A stretch of DNA of 51,160 nt from Acidimicrobiia bacterium (GCA_022824805.1 JAJDZE010000096.1:1-51160), one strand, 5' to 3'. Counted from the stretch's first letter, positions 31,498-40,122 are shown. Numbers and translations: made by a program. Notes: generated from the sequence alone by a model not told the origin.

Positions 31498-32843
31498 CCG
31501 AGCCCGCGCAACCGCACGCCGGCGGGCGGCCGCAGGTGACTCCGCTGGGCAGCGACCGTCTCGGGGAGCTGCCGCCGGATCACTGTTCCCCGGTCTGGCC
31601 GAAGGCCGAGCCGGGAGCGCTGGCGGGCATCCGCATCTGCGACTTCACCGGACAGCTCGCGGGCGCCGGCGCCACCAAGATCCTGGCGGCTCTCGGCGCC
31701 GAGGTGATCCGCATCGAAGACCCGGTGCGGCAGGGGCGCTGGGACATCCTGCGAGGCACCCAGCCGTTCGTGGACGAGCACCGCGGCATCGAAGCCGGTG
31801 GCTCGTTCAACAACCACAACGCAGGCAAGCTCGGCATCACGCTCAACCTGCGGGACGACCGAGCCAAGGAGTTGCTGCGCGACCTGATCGCCGTCAGCGA
31901 CTCGGTCACCGAGAACTTCGCGGCGGGCGTCATGGACCGGCTCGGCTTCGGCTACGAAGCGCTGCGCCGGATCAAGCCCGACATCGTCTATGTGTCGAAC
32001 TGCGGCTTCGGCGCCGACGGTCCCTACGCCAGCTTTCGCTCGTGGGGCCCGATAGCGCAGGCCGTGTCCGGATTGACGTTCCAGTCGGGGCTGCCCGACC
32101 AACCGCCGGCGGGGTGGGGCTATTCGTTCATGGACCACACCGGCGCCTACTACATGGCGATCGCGATCCTGATGGCGCTGTATCACCGACGGCGCACCGG
32201 CGAGGGTCAATGGGTGGACCTGGCCTGCATCGAGGCAGCGGGAACGCTGCACGGCGCTGCGTCGCTCGACTTCACGGTGAACGCACGCCCGGCCCGGCGA
32301 AGCGGGATGCCGAACAGCAACCGGTCCCAATCGCCGACGATGGCGCCGCACGGCATCTTCGCCTGCGATGGCGACGACGAGTGGGTCGCCGTGGCCGTGC
32401 GCCACGACGACGACTGGCAGCGCTTCGCGGACGTGGTCGGCGAACCGTGGGCCGGCGACGAGCGCTGGCAGCGCCTCAGCGGCCGTCTGGCGCACGAAGG
32501 CGAGCTGGAACAGCTCGTGGGCGACTGGACCGGGTCGCGCAGCAAGCACACCGTCGGGCGCCGGCTTGTCGAGGCGGGAGTGCCCGCTGCGCCGGTGCTG
32601 CGCCCGAGCGAGCGCATTGACGGCGATCCTCGCACCGCCGAATGGGGCCTGTGGGTCACGGTGCCGCACAGCGCAGTCGGCGACGCCCGGGTCGAAGGCT
32701 TGCCGGTTCGCCTGTCGGAGACCGACTGGGCGATCGGCCGCGGCGCCCCGTGCTTGGGCGAGGACAACCGCTACGTGTTCGGCGCTGTGCTCGGGCGCTG
32801 TGACGACGAGATCGCCGAACTGGAAGCCGAGGGAGTCATCTGA
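31494..32843 (+). CDS. CaiB/BaiF class III CoA transferase, catalytic-type subunit
   Basis: A 449-residue protein with family III CoA-transferase blocks: ICDFTGQLAGAGATKILAALGAEVIRIE, SFNNHNAGKLGITLNL, DIVYVSNCGFGADGPYASF and GEGQWVDLA. The Asp in YSFMDHTGAYYMA occupies the catalytic position that forms an acyl-anhydride in formyl-CoA transferase. It should move CoA between two carboxylic acids. GTG 31494 overlaps the acyltransferase stop, and the stop shares one base with the next gene's ATG. With the paralogue downstream it probably forms a heteromeric enzyme. Confidence 0.9.
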   Translation: MTEPAQPHAGGRPQVTPLGSDRLGELPPDHCSPVWPKAEPGALAGIRICDFTGQLAGAGATKILAALGAEVIRIEDPVRQGRWDILRGTQPFVDEHRGIEAGGSFNNHNAGKLGITLNLRDDRAKELLRDLIAVSDSVTENFAAGVMDRLGFGYEALRRIKPDIVYVSNCGFGADGPYASFRSWGPIAQAVSGLTFQSGLPDQPPAGWGYSFMDHTGAYYMAIAILMALYHRRRTGEGQWVDLACIEAAGTLHGAASLDFTVNARPARRSGMPNSNRSQSPTMAPHGIFACDGDDEWVAVAVRHDDDWQRFADVVGEPWAGDERWQRLSGRLAHEGELEQLVGDWTGSRSKHTVGRRLVEAGVPAAPVLRPSERIDGDPRTAEWGLWVTVPHSAVGDARVEGLPVRLSETDWAIGRGAPCLGEDNRYVFGAVLGRCDDEIAELEAEGVI

Positions 32844-34129
32844 TGGTGGCTCTGGAAGCCTCAGCTCCGGCGAGCCGCCGGCCGCTCGACGGGCTCCGGG
32901 TCATCGAGCTGACGTCGGAGCGATGTGCTCTTGCTGGGAAGCTGCTGGCCGATATGGGTGCGGACGTGATCGTGGTGGAGCCTCCCGGCGGGTCGCCGAT
33001 GCGCGCCTACGAGCCGTTCGCCGGCGACGAGCCCGACCGCGAACAGGCGCTGTGGTGGTGGCACTACAACACCTCGAAGCGTTCGGTGGTGCTCGACTTG
33101 GACGGTGCCGAGGGCGCGGACGACTTCCGGCGCCTGGTCAGCACCGCCGACGTCGTGATCGAAGCCGAGCCGCTGGGTCGCCTGGCCGCTCTCGGACTCG
33201 ACTGGAGTCAACTCGGCGGAGCCTCATCGAGCACGGCGGCCGTCCCAGCCCGACCCTCGACCGATGCCGGCGGGCGCAACGAACGGCTCATCTGGGTGTC
33301 GATCACGCACAACGGGCGCGAGCGCCCCGACCCTCCGGCCACCGACCTCACCGTGCTGGCTGAAGGCGGCCCCGTGTGGTCGTGCGGCTACGACGATCAC
33401 ACCATTCCTCCGGTCCGAGGCGGCGGCAACCAGGGCCTGCAGATGGCCTGCCATTACGCGGTCGCCACGCTGATGGCAGCGCTGATGTGGCGGGAGGACT
33501 CAGGCCGCGGGCAGCTCATCGATGTCTCCATGCTTGCAGCGGCCAATCTGACCTGTGAGTTCGCGACCTACTTCTGGCTGAACCAGCAGGTCGATGTGCA
33601 GCGCCAGACTGGCCGCCACGCCCTTCCGCAGATCTCCGAGCCCACCCAGGTGCGCTGTGCGGACGATCGCTGGCTCAACACCGGGGTGCCGCCCCGGCGC
33701 GGACCCGAGTTCGCAGCCCTGTCGGGGTGGCTGGCCGAACTGGGCCTAGCCAGTGAGTGCCCCTATACCGAGCTGCTGAAGCTGGGCGAGAGCTATGAGC
33801 AGATCGACATCCTCCACCTCGACGCGGATCCGCTCAGCGCGGAAGTGTTCGGAGCCGGCCGCGACACCATCAACTTCCTGGCCGAGCGGCTCGGTGCTCA
33901 CGAGCTCTTCGTGGGCTTGCAGTCGATCGGCCTCGCCTGCGGCATCGTCTATTCGCCAGAGGAGATGCTGGCCGACGAGCACTTCGTGGCCCGAGGCTTT
34001 CCCGTCGAGATCGATCACGACGGCACCCCGGTCACCTACCCAGGCGCGCCCTACAGGTTCTCAGCCACGCCGTGGCGCGCCACACGGGCGCCACGGCTCG
34101 GCGAGCATCAGGATCTGCTCGCTGACTGA
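32843..34129 (+). CDS. CaiB/BaiF class III CoA transferase, apparently lacking the catalytic Asp
   Basis: A 428-residue paralogue of the upstream gene, with VIELTSERCALAGKLLADMGADVIVVEPPGG, WWWHYNTSKRSVVLDL and GRGQLIDVSMLA. Where the upstream protein has MDHTGA, this one has GGGNQGLQMACHY, so the catalytic Asp appears replaced by Asn. Tandem class III genes such as the benzylsuccinate CoA-transferase pair work as heteromers, and this one may be the structural partner. TGATG overlap with the upstream gene. The assignment of the key position is by eye. Confidence 0.85.
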   Translation: MVALEASAPASRRPLDGLRVIELTSERCALAGKLLADMGADVIVVEPPGGSPMRAYEPFAGDEPDREQALWWWHYNTSKRSVVLDLDGAEGADDFRRLVSTADVVIEAEPLGRLAALGLDWSQLGGASSSTAAVPARPSTDAGGRNERLIWVSITHNGRERPDPPATDLTVLAEGGPVWSCGYDDHTIPPVRGGGNQGLQMACHYAVATLMAALMWREDSGRGQLIDVSMLAAANLTCEFATYFWLNQQVDVQRQTGRHALPQISEPTQVRCADDRWLNTGVPPRRGPEFAALSGWLAELGLASECPYTELLKLGESYEQIDILHLDADPLSAEVFGAGRDTINFLAERLGAHELFVGLQSIGLACGIVYSPEEMLADEHFVARGFPVEIDHDGTPVTYPGAPYRFSATPWRATRAPRLGEHQDLLAD

Positions 34130-34168
34130 TGTGGCCGGACTGGGCGCTGCCGCCACGCCAGCGGGCTG

Positions 34169-35281
34169 CTAAGCGGCTGCGGTCGCTGGTTCGGTGGCGG
34201 CGAGGCCGACCGGCGGGGCGTCCCACTCCTTGAGCACAGGCAGCACTTCGGTGGCGAACAGGTCGCGATTGCGGCGCGCCTCGGTCCAGGTCATGCCGGC
34301 ATAGGCGAGGTTCGGGAAGAACGCCGCCATGCCGATCTTGTCCTTGATGACCTGGAGCTTCTCGAGCACCTGGTCGGGCGTGCCGTAGGGCATGAGCCGG
34401 GTGAAGTCCTCGGCGGCGCCGCGTGCACCGTGGCGGTCGATGTACTTGGAGATGCCCTCGTAGAACTCGTAACCCTTGACGCCCTCGTGCGGCCGTTTCG
34501 GCCCGAACTCGTAGTGCTTCATCACGGTGCCGTAGTAGTTGCCGATGTGCTCCATCGCCTTCTCTTCGGCCCGCTCGGCATTGGTGTCCACCCAGCAGAA
34601 CCCGCCAGACAGCGGCGGGGGCGGCGGCGCAGTGTGGTGCTTGGCCCACTCGCCGTGGTACGCGGCGAAGTCTGACTCGACAATCTCCCACGGCTTCTGC
34701 GGGATCACCAGCAGGCCGATGCCGAGCTGCGCCATGAGCGGCATGCCCTCAGGCGACACGGCAGCGGCATAGGTGCGGCCTTTGAAGGAACGCTCCGGGG
34801 CTGGGCGGATGTCTCGCCGGGGCTGCTGCACGAATTCGCCGTCGTGCTCCACGTAGCCCTGCTCAAGGCCTTCGATGAGCATCTTGGCGTACTCCAGGAA
34901 CCGCTCCCGGCTGGAGTTCATGTCCACCCGGAAACCCTCGTACTCGATGCGAGCGAGGCCGCGGCCGATTCCCAGGATGAGCCGACCGTCGGACAGGTTG
35001 TCGAGCATGGTCACCTGCTCGGCGACCCGCATCGGATCGTGCCACGGCAGCACGATGACCGCCGTGCCGAGTTGCAGGTTCGTGCGCCCGGCGACCCAGG
35101 TCAGGAACTGCACCGGGTCTGGGCACATCGTGTAGTCGGTGAAGTGGTGCTCCACCGTCCAGATCGAGTCGAAGCCGAGATCCTCGGCTTCCTCGACCAT
35201 GCGGATCTCCTGCTCCCAGACTTCACGGTCCGACAGAGCATTCTCCGGATTCTGAAAAACAGCCGAGTAACCGACGTGCAT
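34169..35281 (-). CDS. Luciferase-like (LLM) flavin-dependent oxidoreductase
   Basis: A 370-residue TIM-barrel monooxygenase. It has MVEEAEDLGFDSIWTVEHHFTDY, TNLQLGTAVIVLPWHDPMRVAEQ and DNLSDGRLILGIGRGLARIEYEGF, the standard bacterial-luciferase family blocks that bind FMN or F420. Substrate unknown; nearby acyl-CoA genes suggest carboxylic or terpenoid compounds. The ATG faces a 180-bp divergent region containing a 15-bp tandem repeat. Confidence 0.9.
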   Translation of the reverse strand: MHVGYSAVFQNPENALSDREVWEQEIRMVEEAEDLGFDSIWTVEHHFTDYTMCPDPVQFLTWVAGRTNLQLGTAVIVLPWHDPMRVAEQVTMLDNLSDGRLILGIGRGLARIEYEGFRVDMNSSRERFLEYAKMLIEGLEQGYVEHDGEFVQQPRRDIRPAPERSFKGRTYAAAVSPEGMPLMAQLGIGLLVIPQKPWEIVESDFAAYHGEWAKHHTAPPPPPLSGGFCWVDTNAERAEEKAMEHIGNYYGTVMKHYEFGPKRPHEGVKGYEFYEGISKYIDRHGARGAAEDFTRLMPYGTPDQVLEKLQVIKDKIGMAAFFPNLAYAGMTWTEARRNRDLFATEVLPVLKEWDAPPVGLAATEPATAAA

Positions 35282-35380
35282 GACGTGCCCCCTGGTCCGG
35301 CCGCGGGTTCTGCAGCCAAAATCTAATGCTAGGCAGATTCCCGACTCGTCGCGTCCGCGCAGTTGTGACTGTGCCGGGGC

Positions 35381-35410
35381 CGGTCAATACAGGATCGGTC
35401 AATGCAGGAC
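35381..35410 (+). repeat. Tandem 15-bp repeat in the divergent promoter region
   Basis: cggtcaatacaggat (35381-35395) is followed directly by cggtcaatgcaggac (35396-35410), 13 of 15 bases identical. It lies between the divergent LLM and SCO6745-family genes. Two in-phase half-sites of this kind could be an operator. Confidence 0.5.
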
Positions 35411-35462
35411 GAGAGGTCGGGCGGTTAGCGTCACCGCTCAGTCGAAGCAGGAGAACACGGTC

Positions 35463-36206
35463 ATGGAGACAACGGCGGTAGCGCGCAGCATGCGCGGCTC
35501 AGTCGGGATGCTGGCGATGGACTGGCTGATGGACCCGTCCACGCTCGAGAAGGCGGCGCAGCGCGGCATGGCCGAGGGCCTCGGAGCGTATGCAACCGGT
35601 CGGCTGGGCGTGCTCGGCGAGTGCCCGGTCGACAACGTGATCGGCGCAGCGTTCTTCTGGAATCCCGACACCATGCGCTCGGCCGTCGAAGCGGGCCGCA
35701 CCGTGATGAACCCGTCGCAGGGGGCGCTGATCTGGGCCGACATCTGCACTGAGTACGGCGAGAAGCGGCTCGCCGGGATGGAGGGCGCGGAGCGATTGGG
35801 TGAGCTGCTCGAGCGGGTCGTCGACGCTGCGGCGCCCCAAGGGGCACCGACCTTTGTCGGATGGCGGGACATGCCCCGGCCCGGCGAACCCGGCCCCGCT
35901 CACGCGTTCTTCATGGCACAGATCATGCGTGAGCTGCGCTTCGGCCGCCATGCCGTGGCGGTGCAAGCGCTGGGCATGGGGCCGCTCGAGGCGATCCTGT
36001 CGGGTCCTGCCGGAGAGTGGAATGCCGAGTTCTTCGGGTGGCCCAAGCCCTATCCCGACGTCAGCGATCTCGGCGATGCACGCGACGAGATCGAGTCGCT
36101 CACCGACAAGCTGCATGCGCCCGACTTCGAGTGCCTGACACCCGACGAGCGCGCCGAGGTGCGCGAGCTGGCGAAGGCCGCTCGCTTCCACAATCCCGAC
36201 GAATAG
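35463..36206 (+). CDS. SCO6745-family protein
   Basis: A 247-residue protein with the helical SCO6745-family layout: GMAEGLGAYATGRLGVLGECPVDNVIGAAFFWNPDTMRSAV, FFMAQIMRELRFGRHAVAVQALGMGPLEAIL and a C-terminal LTDKLHAPDFECLTPDERAEV helix pair. The family is common in Actinomycetota, often near transport or flavin genes; its function is not established. ATG 35463 has an AGGAGA ribosome-binding site 10 nt upstream. Divergent from an LLM gene. Confidence 0.8.
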   Translation: METTAVARSMRGSVGMLAMDWLMDPSTLEKAAQRGMAEGLGAYATGRLGVLGECPVDNVIGAAFFWNPDTMRSAVEAGRTVMNPSQGALIWADICTEYGEKRLAGMEGAERLGELLERVVDAAAPQGAPTFVGWRDMPRPGEPGPAHAFFMAQIMRELRFGRHAVAVQALGMGPLEAILSGPAGEWNAEFFGWPKPYPDVSDLGDARDEIESLTDKLHAPDFECLTPDERAEVRELAKAARFHNPDE

Positions 36207-36238
36207 CCGAGGCGCAGCACCTCACCGGCTGCGTCACG

Positions 36239-36727
36239 TCAAGCGGCGGGCGCAGGTTCCGTGGCGGGTGCCCACTGTTGGAGTGGGGCGGCTTCGCTGA
36301 TCATTTGCAGGCCGAGGGCGGCGAGGGCTCGTTGGACCTCATCGGACTTGGCGGGCCGGAAGATGTCGGTGAGGCGGAGGGCGCGTGAGGGGCGCATGCC
36401 GATGCGATGCGCCAGTTCGGCCGCAGTGATGCCCTGAGCGAGCATGGCCTCGTGCAACGCGAACTGCGCCGCGACGGCCGGTGACACGGAGACCAGCACC
36501 TGACCCGGTTCAGGTTCGCTTGGCTCGGGCAGCGACTCGTTGTCGTCAATGCAGAAGCTCAGCGCCGTCTCGAGGCAGTCTCGCAGGCGACCGTTCACCT
36601 CTTCGAGAGAGTCGCCGCCGGTGTGCGCTCCGTGCACGTCGGGAAACGTTGCGTAGTAGCCCTCACGACCGGTGTCGCGCAGGTGCTCTTCGTCGAGCTC
36701 CACAGCACAGGGATACGCAAACGACAT
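36239..36727 (-). CDS. hicB: HicB-type antitoxin with C-terminal DNA-binding domain
   Basis: A 162-residue protein. The N-terminal HicB domain reads GYYATFPDVHGAHTGGDSLEEVNGRLRDCLETALSF, a partial RNase-H fold. The C-terminal half is an HTH: HEAMLAQGITAAELAHRIGMRPSRALRLTDIF. HicB binds and blocks HicA and represses the operon. It starts 3 bp after the hicA stop, in the usual toxin-first order. A Pro/Ala-rich tail ends the protein. Confidence 0.9.
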   Translation of the reverse strand: MSFAYPCAVELDEEHLRDTGREGYYATFPDVHGAHTGGDSLEEVNGRLRDCLETALSFCIDDNESLPEPSEPEPGQVLVSVSPAVAAQFALHEAMLAQGITAAELAHRIGMRPSRALRLTDIFRPAKSDEVQRALAALGLQMISEAAPLQQWAPATEPAPAA

Positions 36728-36730
36728 GTC

Positions 36731-36937
36731 TCAGAACCCCTGTTTCTCGATTCCCAGATCTCGCAGAATGCCGCGGAGCGTCCCGGGCTTCATCTCACCT
36801 CTTGGCAGTGTGACCCTGCGATTTCCCAATCCCACCTGGGCGTGGCTGCCTTTGCCACGATCGGGCAGGTAGCGGACCTGCATACCACGCTTGCGAGCGT
36901 AGCGGCGGAGTCTGCGCAGAAATTCCTGGTCGGTCAC
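36731..36937 (-). CDS. hicA: HicA-type mRNA interferase toxin
   Basis: A 68-residue double-stranded-RNA-binding-like protein starting at GTG 36935-36937. TDQEFLRRLRRYARKRGMQV is followed by the active-site histidine motif DRGKGSHAQV and NRRVTLPRGEMKPGTLRGIL. The length is normal for HicA. A very long open frame upstream is a shadow of the plus-strand genes and is discarded. With hicB it makes a complete module. Confidence 0.88.
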   Translation of the reverse strand: MTDQEFLRRLRRYARKRGMQVRYLPDRGKGSHAQVGLGNRRVTLPRGEMKPGTLRGILRDLGIEKQGF

Positions 36938-37024
36938 TGCTCGCCATACCAACCGAGTCGGCAATGTGCGGCAAACGAATTTCGGTTCGCGGGTATCCGC
37001 GGCGCTGATCGGCCATGATGTTCG

Positions 37025-37049
37025 CCGCCGCGCCGCCCGAGCGCGGCGG
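37025..37049. promoter_or_regulatory. GC-rich hairpin before the F420 oxidoreductase gene
   Basis: ccgccgcgc (37025-37033) and gcgcggcgg (37041-37049) are perfect 9-bp arms around 7 nt, ending 14 bp before the ATG at 37064. It would fold in the 5' leader of that gene, or act as an operator in the hicA/LLM divergent region. Confidence 0.45.
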
Positions 37050-37063
37050 ACAGGGGCTTCCAG

Positions 37064-37915
37064 ATGAGATTCGGCTTGATCTCGGCGAACTTGATGGGCA
37101 ACGTCGATGGCGCTGCGGCACAGGAGACCGCCCAGACCGCTGAGGAAGTCGGCTTCGATTCGCTGTGGGCGATCGAGCACGTAGTGGTGCCGAAGTCGTA
37201 CAGCTCCACCTATCCCTACGACGACGGGGGGCGCCTGTTCAAGGGCGCCAGCCAGCTCGACCACTCCGACCCGCTCATCTGGCTGGCGTACGCCGCCGCA
37301 GTGACCAGCCGCATCCGGCTGGCGACTGGCATTCTCATCCTGCCCCAGCGCAATCCCCTGATCCTGGCGAAGGAGATCGCTTCGCTGGACCGTCTGTGCG
37401 GCGGTCGTTTCGACTTCGGCATCGGCGTGGGATGGCTGCGCGAAGAGTTCGACGCACTCGGCGTGCCCTTCGACCGTCGCGGCGCCCGCACCGACGAGTA
37501 CATCGCGGCGCTGCGCGTGCTGTGGACCGAAGAGGAGGCCGAGTTTCACGGCGAGTTCGTGGACTTCGACCCAGTCTACAGCCAGCCCAAGCCCATCCAG
37601 CAACCGGTGCCGATCCTGGTGGGCGGACACAGCGACCGCGCCGCCCGGCGCGCCGGTGAGCTGGGCGACGTGTTCTTCCCGGCCGAACGGCCTGCTGAGG
37701 TGCTCGCGGGGCTCTTCGAATCGACGCGCCGCTATGCCGAGGCCGCGGGACGCGACCCAAGTGAGATCGAGATGTGGACGACCGGCGGGACCGACCGCGC
37801 CCACCTCGACCAGCTGGTCGAGCTCGGCGTCAGCCAAGTGATGGTGCCGGGGCGCAGGCCGCCCCAGCTCGGCGAGACATACGGGCAGATCCTCGCCGAC
37901 TACGCGGATGCCTGA
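37064..37915 (+). CDS. F420-dependent LLM-class oxidoreductase
   Basis: A 283-residue protein beginning MRFGLISANLMGNVDGAAAQ, with EVGFDSLWAIEHVVVPKSY, TSRIRLATGILILPQRNPLILAKE and FDFGIGVGWLREEFDALG. These match the short F420-dependent subclass of luciferase-like enzymes. VPILVGGHSDRAARRAGELGDVFFP is the usual C-terminal block. The substrate is unknown. Its stop overlaps the first copy of a 33-bp repeat. The next gene is a carboxyltransferase. Confidence 0.92.
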   Translation: MRFGLISANLMGNVDGAAAQETAQTAEEVGFDSLWAIEHVVVPKSYSSTYPYDDGGRLFKGASQLDHSDPLIWLAYAAAVTSRIRLATGILILPQRNPLILAKEIASLDRLCGGRFDFGIGVGWLREEFDALGVPFDRRGARTDEYIAALRVLWTEEEAEFHGEFVDFDPVYSQPKPIQQPVPILVGGHSDRAARRAGELGDVFFPAERPAEVLAGLFESTRRYAEAAGRDPSEIEMWTTGGTDRAHLDQLVELGVSQVMVPGRRPPQLGETYGQILADYADA

Positions 37916-37946
37916 GGCTGAGCCGAAAGGCGAAGCCGTGGCCCGA
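37914..37946 (+). repeat. 33-bp repeat, copy 1
   Basis: Begins gaggctgagccg and ends ggcgaagccgtggcccga. It matches 39602-39634 at 30 of 33 positions. It directly follows an LLM gene stop; copy 2 follows the carboxyltransferase gene. Confidence 0.75.
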
Positions 37947-38014
37947 GCGGCCCGTGAGCGCAGCGAACAAGAGCGGAAATAATGGCGAGGAGGCTCTAGT
38001 GCAAGAGAGAAGCA

Positions 38015-39595
38015 ATGGCTGAGTACGGCGACGGCGACGCGACGAGCCACGCAGAACGTGTGGCCGAGATGCAGGCCCGAGCCGAGGTGATCCGGCGGGA
38101 CATGGGCGGCGCGTCGAAGGTCCGCGCTATGGAAGCCGAAGGCGACCGGACGATCCGCCAGCACATCGATGCCTTCTGCGACGACGGCTCGTTCCGTGAG
38201 ATCGGCACCTTCAGCCGCTCGCTCCGCCCCGAGATGCGCGACATCACGCCCGGTGACGGCAAGATCGGCGGGCACGGCAATGTTGACGGCCGGCCGGTGG
38301 CGGTGTTCGGCGACGACATCACGGTGCTGCGCGGCTCGAGTTCCATCGTGGGCACTCGCAAAGAGACCCGTCTCTACGACCGGGCGCTCACTATGGGCAT
38401 TCCCGTCGTGCACTTCGGTGAGACCGGCGGCGGCCGCATTCCCGATCTCATGGGTTCGGAGGGCATCTCCGAACCCGGCGCCATGTTCGAGATGGCCCAG
38501 CGGCGTCACCGGGTGCCGATGGCCACCATGATCTGCGGCCAGTCGTTCGGCGGCTCGTCGTTCGTGTCGGCCATGAGCGACTACGTGGTCATGGTGCGCG
38601 GCTCGTGCCTGGCAGTCACCTCGCCGAAAGTGTTCGAGATCGCGACCGGTGAAGTCATCTCATTCGAGGACGTCGGCGGCGTGGACGTGCACGCTCGCAT
38701 CACGGGGCAAATCGATCTCGGCGTGGACACCGACGAAGAGGGGTACGAGGCCATCCGGCGATGGCTGTCGTACATGCCCTCGAACGCCTGGCAGCCCGCG
38801 CCTCGAGCCGAGCCCCGCGGCGGCGACGGGCCCGATCCCGAGCTGGCGCGCATGGTGCCGGCCCGGCGCACCCGCGGCTACGACATGCGACGTGTCGTCG
38901 CGCGCATCTGCGATCCCGATTCCGTCTTCGAGATGCAGCCGAACTACGCCCGCAACGTCGTGTGCGCGCTGGCCCGGCTGGACGGGTACGCCGTCGGCGT
39001 CATCGCGAACAACCCGATGTTCCAGGCGGGAACCCTCGACCCGCAGGCCTGCCACAAGGTCATCCGCCTCGCCACGGTGTGCGATTCGTACAACATCCCG
39101 ATGATCTTCCTGGTGGACGTGCCGGGCTTCATGGTCGGCAAGCGCGTCGAGCACGACCTGATGCTGCACTGGGGCATTCGCATGATGCATGCGCTGCAGA
39201 ACGCCTCCACTCCCACGCTGACGGTGTGCTTGCGCAAGGCATTCGGCATGGCCTGGCAGGCCATGAACGGCTCCCGCATGCCGAGCCATGGCATCTACTG
39301 CTGGCCCGGCGCGGAGGTCGGCTTCATGGACCCCGAAGTCGGCGTGAACGTGGCGTTCGGCTCGAAGCTCTCGCGCATCGCCGATCCCGACGAGCGCGAG
39401 GCCGAGCGGCTGAAGCTCGTGGCCGAGGTAGCCGAGGCGACGAACCCCTTCGAAGCGGCCGGCACGATGCGCATCGACGAGATGATCGACCCGGCCGACA
39501 CCCGCAGTGTGCTCATCTCGGACATCCGGATGCTGGCCAATCGGCCGGTGCCGCCGCCCGAGCAGCGCCCGCTCAGCTACTGGCCGAGCTGCTGA
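38015..39595 (+). CDS. Acyl-CoA carboxylase carboxyltransferase subunit (second, divergent paralogue)
   Basis: A 526-residue biotin-dependent carboxyltransferase with two crotonase-like halves. The N-half has GGHGNVDGRPVAVFGDDITVLRGS, HFGETGGGRIPDL and GGSSFVSAMSDYVVMV. The C-half has VVCALARLDGYAVGVIANNPMFQAG, IFLVDVPGFMVGK and LTVCLRKAFGMAWQAM. It differs clearly from 15625-17250 and has no adjacent biotin carboxylase, so it may borrow the alpha subunit encoded at 13319-15547. The acyl-CoA substrate cannot be read. It is flanked by two copies of a 33-bp repeat. Confidence 0.9.
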   Translation: MAEYGDGDATSHAERVAEMQARAEVIRRDMGGASKVRAMEAEGDRTIRQHIDAFCDDGSFREIGTFSRSLRPEMRDITPGDGKIGGHGNVDGRPVAVFGDDITVLRGSSSIVGTRKETRLYDRALTMGIPVVHFGETGGGRIPDLMGSEGISEPGAMFEMAQRRHRVPMATMICGQSFGGSSFVSAMSDYVVMVRGSCLAVTSPKVFEIATGEVISFEDVGGVDVHARITGQIDLGVDTDEEGYEAIRRWLSYMPSNAWQPAPRAEPRGGDGPDPELARMVPARRTRGYDMRRVVARICDPDSVFEMQPNYARNVVCALARLDGYAVGVIANNPMFQAGTLDPQACHKVIRLATVCDSYNIPMIFLVDVPGFMVGKRVEHDLMLHWGIRMMHALQNASTPTLTVCLRKAFGMAWQAMNGSRMPSHGIYCWPGAEVGFMDPEVGVNVAFGSKLSRIADPDEREAERLKLVAEVAEATNPFEAAGTMRIDEMIDPADTRSVLISDIRMLANRPVPPPEQRPLSYWPSC

Positions 39596-39601
39596 GGCTC
39601 G

Positions 39602-39634
39602 GAGGCTGAGCCGGCCGGCGAAGCCGTGGCCCGA
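39602..39634 (+). repeat. 33-bp repeat, copy 2
   Basis: See copy 1 at 37914-37946. It lies in the short gap between the carboxyltransferase and the convergent SRPBCC gene. Confidence 0.75.
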
Positions 39635-39649
39635 CCGGGGCGCCGTCGA

Positions 39650-40108
39650 TCAGCCGTCGTCGGAAGGGTCTTCGACCAGGGCGGCGAGCCGCTCGAGCGT
39701 CTTCTCCATATTGGGCACGCTCTTGCGGCCTGCACCGACGAGATCGAGAAATTTCGAATGCAGCGCGGTGGACCAGTCGAACGTCTCGCGCACCAGCGTG
39801 GTGCCGTCGGGTTGTGGCTCGAGCCGGTAGCTCCAGCGCTGCCCCTGCCAGTGCGCCCACATGATCAGGCGATCTTGCTCGAATTCCAGCACCCGATTCT
39901 TGACGGTGTACGGAATGCCAATTCTCATGCGCATGGAGAATGTGCTGCCGAGGGTGAGGGTGGCACTGCTTGTGGTGAGGCGGGTCAGCGTTCCCGAGCC
40001 GTCGATCTCGCAGTGGCGACTGGGATCAGTCAGTACAGAAAAAATCTTGTCCGCGGGCGCGTCAATTGACCGCTCGACGCTGACCCTGCGCTTCTCGCGA
40101 GCAGTCAC
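39650..40108 (-). CDS. SRPBCC (START-like) domain protein
   Basis: A 152-residue protein: VSVERSIDAPADKIFSVLTDPSRHCEIDGSG at the N-terminus, a beta sheet (FSMRMRIGIPYTVKNRVLEFEQ, then IMWAHWQGQRWSYRLEP) and a long C-terminal helix (FLDLVGAGRKSVPNMEKTLERLAAL). This is the polyketide-cyclase/START fold that binds a hydrophobic ligand in a deep cavity. The GTG start is 6 nt after TAGCCT (40115-40120 on the minus strand). The ligand is unknown. Confidence 0.88.
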   Translation of the reverse strand: MTAREKRRVSVERSIDAPADKIFSVLTDPSRHCEIDGSGTLTRLTTSSATLTLGSTFSMRMRIGIPYTVKNRVLEFEQDRLIMWAHWQGQRWSYRLEPQPDGTTLVRETFDWSTALHSKFLDLVGAGRKSVPNMEKTLERLAALVEDPSDDG

Positions 40109-40114
40109 GTACTC

Positions 40115-40120
40115 AGGCTA
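40115..40120 (-). promoter_or_regulatory. -10 element of the SRPBCC gene
   Basis: TAGCCT on the minus strand, 6 nt before the GTG start. Confidence 0.45.
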
Positions 40121-40122
40121 AG

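Noticed and set aside
36938..38509. Upstream extension of the hicA frame to about 590 codons
   Set aside because: It runs antisense through the F420 oxidoreductase and carboxyltransferase genes; only the last 68 codons match HicA.
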